Assembly (NCBI GenBank): GCA_965214015.1
Contig: CBDCAS010000021.1
Location: 248,001 to 312,000 of the forward strand
DNA length: 64,000 nt
Direction of reading: 5' to 3'
From: CBDCAS01 sp965214015
GTDB taxonomy: Bacteria; Pseudomonadota; Gammaproteobacteria; Coxiellales; Coxiellaceae
The position numbers and the translations under genes are program-made. This document shows positions 58,353 through 64,000 of this stretch, in pieces (the first letter of the stretch is position 1; each line of letters opens with the position of its first letter). The notes under the pieces were generated by a model. The model was not told the DNA's origin and did no database searches. It was given only the letters and a program-made list of their open reading frames with translations.

Positions 58353-59476
58353 GCTAATGCTCCAAGTTGCTGCATAAACGCTTTTTTATTATCAATGGGA
58401 GTAGATTGGGGACGAGAGAGTTCTGGACGTGAATAAGGAAATGATTGTACCGATAACAGAGAGGGGCCTTGATTCCACTGATCAAGTTGTTGTTTAAAAT
58501 GAGTTAGCGAATCTACAATACTACTGCTTTGATAACCACAAGCTAGCGCTATTTTTGCAAAATCAACTGTAGAAGATAAGGTTTTTTGTGACCCTGTTGA
58601 TTCATAGGCATTATTATCAATTAAAATATGTAATAAATTTTTCGGTTGATAATGTCCAATGGTAGCTAATGCCTCCATCCGCATTAAACATGCGCCATCA
58701 CCATCGATTAAAATAATACGACGATCAGGGCACTGCAAAGCAACTCCCAATGCAATACTTGCTGCACATCCCATCGAACCAACGGTTAAAAAATCATTAC
58801 TATGAGCTTGACCAAGATACTCACGTATCTCATAGAGCTCACGTGATGTTTTTCCCGTGGTAGTGATCAAAATAGCTTCTGATGAACTACGCTTCGCTAG
58901 ATACTTTAGTAAGTCTTCACGAATGAGTGCCTTTTTAGGTATTGGTTTCTCTTGAGAATCATTATATTCACTCCTAATAGTCTTGGATCGAAATAAAAGA
59001 GCAAAAGGCGATATATGTGTTTTAAAATGTTGCTCTGCCTGTTGAAAGGCTAATCTTACTGCTATTTCATCAGTACTCATCTCTATATATGGAATATCCA
59101 GTAAAGATAATAAATCAGGAGTGATCCTACCCATACGTCGATGCTGTGGCTCATCGAGCACACCAGGAGCTGCACGCCAACCAATCAATAATAATGCAGG
59201 TATGGAATACACCCACCTATCTAATAAACTACTAAGAGGATTAATGGCATTACCCAAGCCGGAATTTTGCATATAAACCACGGGTATTTGGTTAGTTGCT
59301 AAATGGTAGCCCGCCGCTAAAGCACACGACTCACCTTCATTATTGGTTATTACATGTTGCAAACGATTTGTTTTATTGAGCTCAATAATAAAATCTTTAA
59401 AAATACTATCAGGAACTCCTGTGACCCACCTATGATGATGCTCTAATAGCAAATCAATGAACAATTGAGGGGACAT
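58340..59476 (-). CDS. ppd: phosphonopyruvate decarboxylase
   Basis: 378 residues of a ThDP enzyme. The N-terminal TGVPDSIFKDFIIELN and EGESCALAAGYHLAT are typical of Ppd; the cofactor motif is IDGDGACLMRMEALAT...LIDNNAYESTGSQ. It converts phosphonopyruvate to phosphonoacetaldehyde, the step that pulls the unfavourable mutase reaction forward. It overlaps the mutase gene by 23 bases. Confidence 0.93.
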   Translation of the reverse strand: MSPQLFIDLLLEHHHRWVTGVPDSIFKDFIIELNKTNRLQHVITNNEGESCALAAGYHLATNQIPVVYMQNSGLGNAINPLSSLLDRWVYSIPALLLIGWRAAPGVLDEPQHRRMGRITPDLLSLLDIPYIEMSTDEIAVRLAFQQAEQHFKTHISPFALLFRSKTIRSEYNDSQEKPIPKKALIREDLLKYLAKRSSSEAILITTTGKTSRELYEIREYLGQAHSNDFLTVGSMGCAASIALGVALQCPDRRIILIDGDGACLMRMEALATIGHYQPKNLLHILIDNNAYESTGSQKTLSSTVDFAKIALACGYQSSSIVDSLTHFKQQLDQWNQGPSLLSVQSFPYSRPELSRPQSTPIDNKKAFMQQLGALACKL

Positions 59477-61190
59477 TCATGTCTCGCTTATTCATGCTTA
59501 AGCGATTAATTTCTTTTTCAATCGCTGCAATATCACTTAAAGTATGGACTTCTGACCAACCGTGATGCACTTCTAACGCTTCCACAGCAACACCCTCTTT
59601 AATTAATTGCTGAATCAAACGATTAAAATCAATCGGTATATTTGAATCTAATTGTTTAATCTGTTGATAAGCTCTATTAAGTAATTGTGCTCCTTGCTTT
59701 GAAAACTGAGCAATACCGATAAATTCATGAGTGGCTTTTTCAACAGGGATTTGATGACCAATCTCAATAATTAATTCAGTCAGTATATTAGGTTTACGCA
59801 ATCGATCCTCTTGATTACCATTGAGAATCACTAAATCAGTAGTAGGTTTCACCGTATATCGAGTTGTTAAATTAAAAGAATTATCCACTAATAATAAAAT
59901 ATCACTGTCTACATTAAGTAAATAATTCTGTAATAATTTTTTATCAAAAATAAGATCGCCAAACAACATGATAAACCCATTTGATATTTTATTACGGGCC
60001 ATCATTAACGAATCGGCAACCTTGGTATGTGCAAAATTTTCATTATAAATTTCATCTATTTCAAGTTTGGGTAACTGATCTTGCCCATAACCTGATAATA
60101 AAGTCATATCATGTAAGCCTAATGCTTTTAAAGTAGTATATTGTCGTTGCAATAGCGTTTGACCTGCGATAGGAATGCCACTTACAGGTATAGATTCCAT
60201 TTGTGTCCCTACAAAACCTAAAGGTTTGCCTGACCCTAAAATAATAACGGGCATAGGATGTTTCTGATAATAGACATCTTTAGTTTTGATATCAGAAAAC
60301 CCGACCATATCCATTATATGAGATACTGGAGACATATCATTTAAAGCGTCATAACTGCTACGACAAGATAAAATCGACTGACAAACTCTCTGCATTGCTT
60401 GATAAGCAGCGCGTAGCTGATGATTCGCATAGATCACAATATCAAACCCTTTTTCAAACAATTCAATATCAGTGACTTGATTATAAGTGGTCGGAACACA
60501 TACCAAGGGTTTATAAATGCCTTGTCGCTTACAAAGCTTTTTATACATAGTCACAAAAGCATAGATTTGTTCTGGAGTACTTGCATTAGAATGAATCAAA
60601 ATACCATCTGCATTGGAATTTAAATAGACATGCGCTCTATGAAGCGCATCGTCCAGACCTCGACCTGCAATAAAACTCTCAATACGAGTAAAAATCATAA
60701 AATCATCGGATAAACAAACTGCCTTAGCACGATTGACTTTCATTGCAAAATCAATGGGATCTTCTAACAATTGAATAGCATCTTTTTCTAAACTATTGCG
60801 TTTTGGGTATTGCTTATCTTCAATAATAACAGCAGATACCCCCATACTTTCTAATTTAGCACAAAAATACTCAAATTGACTTGATTCACCTCCGGTATCC
60901 CCATCGACAATCACTGGTTTATTGGTGACTTGTAATAGTTGCTGAATCGTCTGTAGACGACTACTGCTGTCAATCACTTCAGTATCAGGATGCCCCTTGG
61001 CGGCAGAATCGGTTAAACTGGAAACCCACAATCCATCAAATCCAAGTTGGCCATCAATCGTAGTGGTTGAACCTATTAAAGCAGATAAGCCATTATGCGC
61101 TTCAATGATTCGAAGCTTGGCACAAGAAGTTAGTAATGTTTTCAGTTGTTTCCGTCGCTCTGCAGGAAGGATTCGATGTTTTAATGTCAT
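59454..61190 (-). CDS. ppm: PEP mutase fused to a nucleotidyltransferase-like domain
   Basis: 578 residues. Residues 1-300 form PEP mutase: GFDGLWVSSLTDSAAKGHPD, the Mg site VDGDTGGES and the active loop EDKQYPKRNSL, the signature that separates it from isocitrate-lyase relatives. Residues 330-560 resemble a sugar/choline nucleotidyltransferase (VIILGSGKPLG, NENFAHTKVADSLMMAR, MLFGDLIFDKK). The usual G-x-G-x-R entry of that fold reads GSGKPLG, so its arginine is missing, and the activity may differ or be lost. It makes phosphonopyruvate from PEP. Confidence 0.9.
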   Translation of the reverse strand: MTLKHRILPAERRKQLKTLLTSCAKLRIIEAHNGLSALIGSTTTIDGQLGFDGLWVSSLTDSAAKGHPDTEVIDSSSRLQTIQQLLQVTNKPVIVDGDTGGESSQFEYFCAKLESMGVSAVIIEDKQYPKRNSLEKDAIQLLEDPIDFAMKVNRAKAVCLSDDFMIFTRIESFIAGRGLDDALHRAHVYLNSNADGILIHSNASTPEQIYAFVTMYKKLCKRQGIYKPLVCVPTTYNQVTDIELFEKGFDIVIYANHQLRAAYQAMQRVCQSILSCRSSYDALNDMSPVSHIMDMVGFSDIKTKDVYYQKHPMPVIILGSGKPLGFVGTQMESIPVSGIPIAGQTLLQRQYTTLKALGLHDMTLLSGYGQDQLPKLEIDEIYNENFAHTKVADSLMMARNKISNGFIMLFGDLIFDKKLLQNYLLNVDSDILLLVDNSFNLTTRYTVKPTTDLVILNGNQEDRLRKPNILTELIIEIGHQIPVEKATHEFIGIAQFSKQGAQLLNRAYQQIKQLDSNIPIDFNRLIQQLIKEGVAVEALEVHHGWSEVHTLSDIAAIEKEINRLSMNKRDMNVPSIVH

Positions 61191-61208
61191 AATAGCCTTT
61201 GTACAAAA

Positions 61209-61913
61209 TTATCTACCAAAATATAAATAACGATCTTTTAAATTAGAAACAACTCTATTAAACATTGATATTCGAGGATCTGTTACATATTCCATAGTTA
61301 AAATAACACGCCGTTCTCCTTGACCTAAGGGAGTCACTTCATGCCATAGAGTATCACCACTGAAAACAACTAAGGTACCTGGGGGTGTTAGCACTTCCAC
61401 TGGATTTTTTCGACGATTCGTTTTATTGGCACCTTGATAGTACACTAACTTTGATCCCATAGAATCCTGGATCATTCCTAGCAATACGGTATAGCGCCTT
61501 CCTTTATAAAAAGATTTATCATAGTGAACTCCAATATGATCGCCTGGTTCAGTATAGTAGTAGAGCGCAATCGCATGAGGATCCTCTTGAGGACAAAGAC
61601 AGAGGGGCTCACCGACAATCTCTTCAATAAAGCGCTTCATGACTTCAGATTGGTAAAGGTCAAACAGGCAAGGCGCATGCTCTTGAATCACATGGCGGCT
61701 GACACTGCCTGATTTTTTAAATTTGGCGACTTTCACACGGTGAACAAATTGAGAACAACACTCAATTTCTGGCCAATAATGGTTAATCACATAGTCAGAC
61801 GACATAAAATTTTCAACAATAAGTATTTTATGCGGTTGATAATGTCTTACACACTGATCAATATCATGTTGATCAATAAAGTGCTCGATACTCAAGGGCT
61901 GAATTGATTCCAT
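61209..61913 (-). CDS. 2-oxoglutarate/Fe(II) dioxygenase
   Basis: 234 residues. The iron triad is HIGVHYDKSF (H-x-D) and the His in SGDTLWHEVTPL; an Arg in GERRVILTMEY, 10 residues on, should bind 2-oxoglutarate. First gene of the phosphonate operon, 18 bases before the mutase. Phosphonate hydroxylation (for example to 1-hydroxy-AEP) is a reasonable role given its place, but a substrate outside the operon is possible. Confidence 0.8.
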   Translation of the reverse strand: MESIQPLSIEHFIDQHDIDQCVRHYQPHKILIVENFMSSDYVINHYWPEIECCSQFVHRVKVAKFKKSGSVSRHVIQEHAPCLFDLYQSEVMKRFIEEIVGEPLCLCPQEDPHAIALYYYTEPGDHIGVHYDKSFYKGRRYTVLLGMIQDSMGSKLVYYQGANKTNRRKNPVEVLTPPGTLVVFSGDTLWHEVTPLGQGERRVILTMEYVTDPRISMFNRVVSNLKDRYLYFGR

Positions 61914-61989
61914 ATCAATACATAATTTCCATATTTTATCGTTGAATCAAAATAGTATCATATCCATTCTGTATCGCAATGCTACCCCC

Positions 61990-63369
61990 TCATATTCTAC
62001 TAGAAGTCCCTGTGCCCATACTATGTTTCAATTGATTTAACAAACGCTGGTAAATCCCCTCAAAATTTTTATTACTCATAATTAGCACATGATCATGTGG
62101 TTTTAAAATAGACAAGATTTTTTCAAGAATTTGATCAACATTCGCACATACTGCTACGTGAGGTAATGGAGCAACGCATTGCTGCACATCCCACAAATGA
62201 CCTTCTGGCTGTAACATCACCACCCTATCGGCTGCTTTTAATGAATCAATAATGACCTCCTGATGGAAACCATCACGCATCGTATTAGAACCAAACTGTA
62301 ATATGGCAATAATCCGCTGCCTACCAACACGAGCACGTAAGCTATCTAGTGTCTTTTTAATAGAGGTTGGATGATGTGCAAAGTCATCATAAACTGTAAT
62401 ATGATTGACCACACCACACACCTCCATACGACGCCGAACCCCTAAAAACGTTTTTAATGCTATTATCGCCTCTTCAATCGCAACACCAATATGATGCGCT
62501 GCTGCGATTGCAGCAAGTGCATTGTAAATATTGTGCAATCCATAGAGCGACCAAGAGACAGAATATTCTTTATTACCATAAACGAATAAAAATTGGCGAC
62601 CATGATCATGGATCGCTTTGACCTGCCAGTCCCCTTCTTCCATCCCTACATATTGAACAGGAGTCCAACATCCTAAATCTACCACCTCATCAATGGCTTT
62701 ATCCACTTTTGGACGAATAATCCGTCCATTCTCCGGTATCGTTCGCAATAAAATGGCAAATTGTTTTTGAATTGCAGCAAGATCCTCAAAGATATCAGCA
62801 TGATCAAATTCTAGATTATTGATAATTAAAGTGTGTGGTCTGTAATGCAAGAATTTAGAGCGCTTATCAAAAAAAGCACTATCATATTCATCAGCTTCTA
62901 TCACAAAATAATCAGATTCACCGATACAAGCTGTGGATGCAAAATTATTGGCAACTCCCCCAATCAAATAACCAGGCTTTAGCCCATTTTCAGCTAGAAT
63001 CCACGCTAAAATGCTGCTCGTGGTTGTTTTTCCATGAGTCCCAGAAACCGCTAATACATGATGTTGCTTTAGAATAGTGTCTGCTAACCATTCTGGCCCT
63101 GAGGTATAAGGTATATTTTTTTTTAAGATATATTCTAGAATTGGATTACCACGACTGATCGCATTACCTACAATGACGATATCGATATCATTAGGAATAT
63201 AAGAGGTCTGATATCCCTCTAAAACAGCAATCCCCATCCTAGCGAGCATCTCTGACATCGGTGGATAAATAGCAAGGTCACAACCACTTACTTCATGGCC
63301 TTGCTGCTGCGCAATAGCGGCAATCCCTCCCATAAAGGTCCCACCAATACCAAGAATATATATTTTCAC
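61990..63369 (-). CDS. mpl: UDP-N-acetylmuramate:L-alanyl-gamma-D-glutamyl-meso-DAP ligase
   Basis: 459 residues of the Mur ligase family. Rossmann start IYILGIGGTFMGGIAAIAQQQGHEVSG, ATP loop SGTHGKTTTSSILAW, EADEYDSAFFDKRSKF and YDDFAHHPTSI are all present. Mpl re-attaches recycled murein tripeptide to UDP-MurNAc. It lies 76 bases before the phosphonate operon on the same strand. Confidence 0.93.
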   Translation of the reverse strand: MKIYILGIGGTFMGGIAAIAQQQGHEVSGCDLAIYPPMSEMLARMGIAVLEGYQTSYIPNDIDIVIVGNAISRGNPILEYILKKNIPYTSGPEWLADTILKQHHVLAVSGTHGKTTTSSILAWILAENGLKPGYLIGGVANNFASTACIGESDYFVIEADEYDSAFFDKRSKFLHYRPHTLIINNLEFDHADIFEDLAAIQKQFAILLRTIPENGRIIRPKVDKAIDEVVDLGCWTPVQYVGMEEGDWQVKAIHDHGRQFLFVYGNKEYSVSWSLYGLHNIYNALAAIAAAHHIGVAIEEAIIALKTFLGVRRRMEVCGVVNHITVYDDFAHHPTSIKKTLDSLRARVGRQRIIAILQFGSNTMRDGFHQEVIIDSLKAADRVVMLQPEGHLWDVQQCVAPLPHVAVCANVDQILEKILSILKPHDHVLIMSNKNFEGIYQRLLNQLKHSMGTGTSSRI

Positions 63370-63373
63370 CCCT

Positions 63374-63526
63374 TTAGGATAATATCCTCAATATCTTACA
63401 GCAAGCAGTAGATACAGCTATCACCAAATAGAATCCAATCAGATCAAAAAATAATAAAGTGCTGGCGATCACTATGAGAGCTGAGATTATTGTCTGATAT
63501 GATCTTGCCTGCGTGAAACACCCCAT
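63374..63526 (-). CDS. possible small membrane protein
   Basis: Fifty residues from an ATG at 63526, with one hydrophobic stretch (IISALIVIASTLLFFDLIGFYLVIAVS) that could span the membrane. It sits 4 bases before mpl. It may equally be chance in the divergent region before the phosphofructokinase gene; no clear ribosome site. Confidence 0.3.
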   Translation of the reverse strand: MGCFTQARSYQTIISALIVIASTLLFFDLIGFYLVIAVSTACCKILRILS

Positions 63527-63620
63527 CGTCTTTGACTCAAGAGTTGCTCTTGAGATTTTTTTCGTTAGAAAAACAAAAATAATGCTATGATAGGCTTTTT
63601 TTAAAAAACAGATCACTTAC

Positions 63621-64000
63621 ATGAATCCAAAAAATATTTTTTATGCCCAATCAGGAGGTGCTACTGCCGTTATTAATGCCAGTGCCTGTGGTGTTATTGA
63701 GGCAGCACGCAAGATGCATCACAAAATCGGCACTGTCTATGCGGGAAAAAATGGTATTATCGGCGCACTTCAGGAAGAGCTGATTGATACCTCATATGAA
63801 TCTTCAGAGGCTATTAGTGCTCTGCGCCATACCCCGGGCAGTGCTTTTGGCTCTTGTCGCTATAAACTAAAGACTATTGAAGAAGATGAGCGCGAATACC
63901 GTCGCTTGATTGACATCTTCGCTGCTCATGACATTGGCTATTTCTTTTATAACGGCGGCGGTGATTCACAAGATACGGCGTTTAAAGTCTCCCAGATCAG
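63621..64000 (+). CDS. pfp: PPi-dependent phosphofructokinase, 5' part
   Basis: The first 126 codons; the gene runs off the window. NIFYAQSGGATAVINASACGVIEAA and YNGGGDSQDT are the substrate/phosphate loops, with GGGDS in place of the ATP-enzyme GGDGS, as in PPi-using enzymes. It converts fructose-6-phosphate and PPi reversibly, consistent with Legionella/Coxiella-type glycolysis. A TATGAT-like -10 lies about 30 bases before the ATG. Confidence 0.9.
   Translation, partial: MNPKNIFYAQSGGATAVINASACGVIEAARKMHHKIGTVYAGKNGIIGALQEELIDTSYESSEAISALRHTPGSAFGSCRYKLKTIEEDEREYRRLIDIFAAHDIGYFFYNGGGDSQDTAFKVSQI

Overview
The window (about 37-40% GC by eye) looks like chromosome of a gammaproteobacterium related to Legionellales, probably host-associated. 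The support is conserved gene orders (der-yfgM-hisS-rodZ-rlmN-ndk next to xseA; dac-dat-ybeD-lipB-lipA), a leucine-dehydrogenase plus E1alpha/E1beta/E2 dehydrogenase cluster, a PPi-type phosphofructokinase, an OTU-like cysteine protease (a eukaryote-directed fold) and many insertion sequences with genes they broke. The placement is inference; no rRNA or tRNA gene was seen.

Layout. 0.06-6.2 kb: a complete minus-strand SUF iron-sulfur operon led by its Rrf2-type regulator. 6.3-11.5 kb: an OTU-like protease, a 30-bp perfect palindrome, a cation diffusion facilitator, an unknown gene and exonuclease I. 11.7-20.6 kb: an accessory stretch with an exported beta-propeller protein split by an IS982 element, a coiled-coil secreted protein, a methyltransferase, tsaB, pabB, a relic IS end, and a decayed large gene hit by an IS630 element. 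20.6-29.1 kb: the conserved xseA/der-ndk block and a CPA1 antiporter. 29.3-32.7 kb: a nest of three transposons, in which an IS701-like element carries an IS982 copy and a second IS701-like element. Removing both inserts restores the outer transposase in frame. 33.0-38.1 kb: an outer-membrane barrel, a 944-residue Ig-repeat/propeller surface protein, an ISL3-like transposase stub, a HigBA-type module whose toxin has a nonsense codon, and a tyrosine-recombinase stub. 38.2-41.3 kb: a 51-residue peptide ending in a cysteine cluster, a GRDP-like protein, a TonB-dependent receptor and its own TonB. 41.5-55.8 kb: the keto-acid dehydrogenase genes, a DUF2971 protein, a (6-4)-photolyase-like protein, D,D-carboxypeptidase, D-amino-acid transaminase, lipoate synthesis, a DedA-PAP2-LssY fusion and an MFS transporter. 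55.8-61.9 kb: a phosphonate operon. 62-64 kb: mpl and the start of a PPi-phosphofructokinase.

The most coherent system is the phosphonate operon. PEP mutase (fused to a nucleotidyltransferase-like domain), phosphonopyruvate decarboxylase, 2-aminoethylphosphonate (AEP) transaminase, a cytidylyltransferase and a CDP-alcohol phosphatidyltransferase form a readable path from PEP to CMP-AEP and then to a phosphonolipid. A 2-oxoglutarate/Fe(II) oxygenase at the head of the operon could hydroxylate the head group. The two items with least precedent known to me are the cysteine-cluster peptide/GRDP-like pair next to a TonB receptor, and the identical in-frame amber codon in both IS982 copies.
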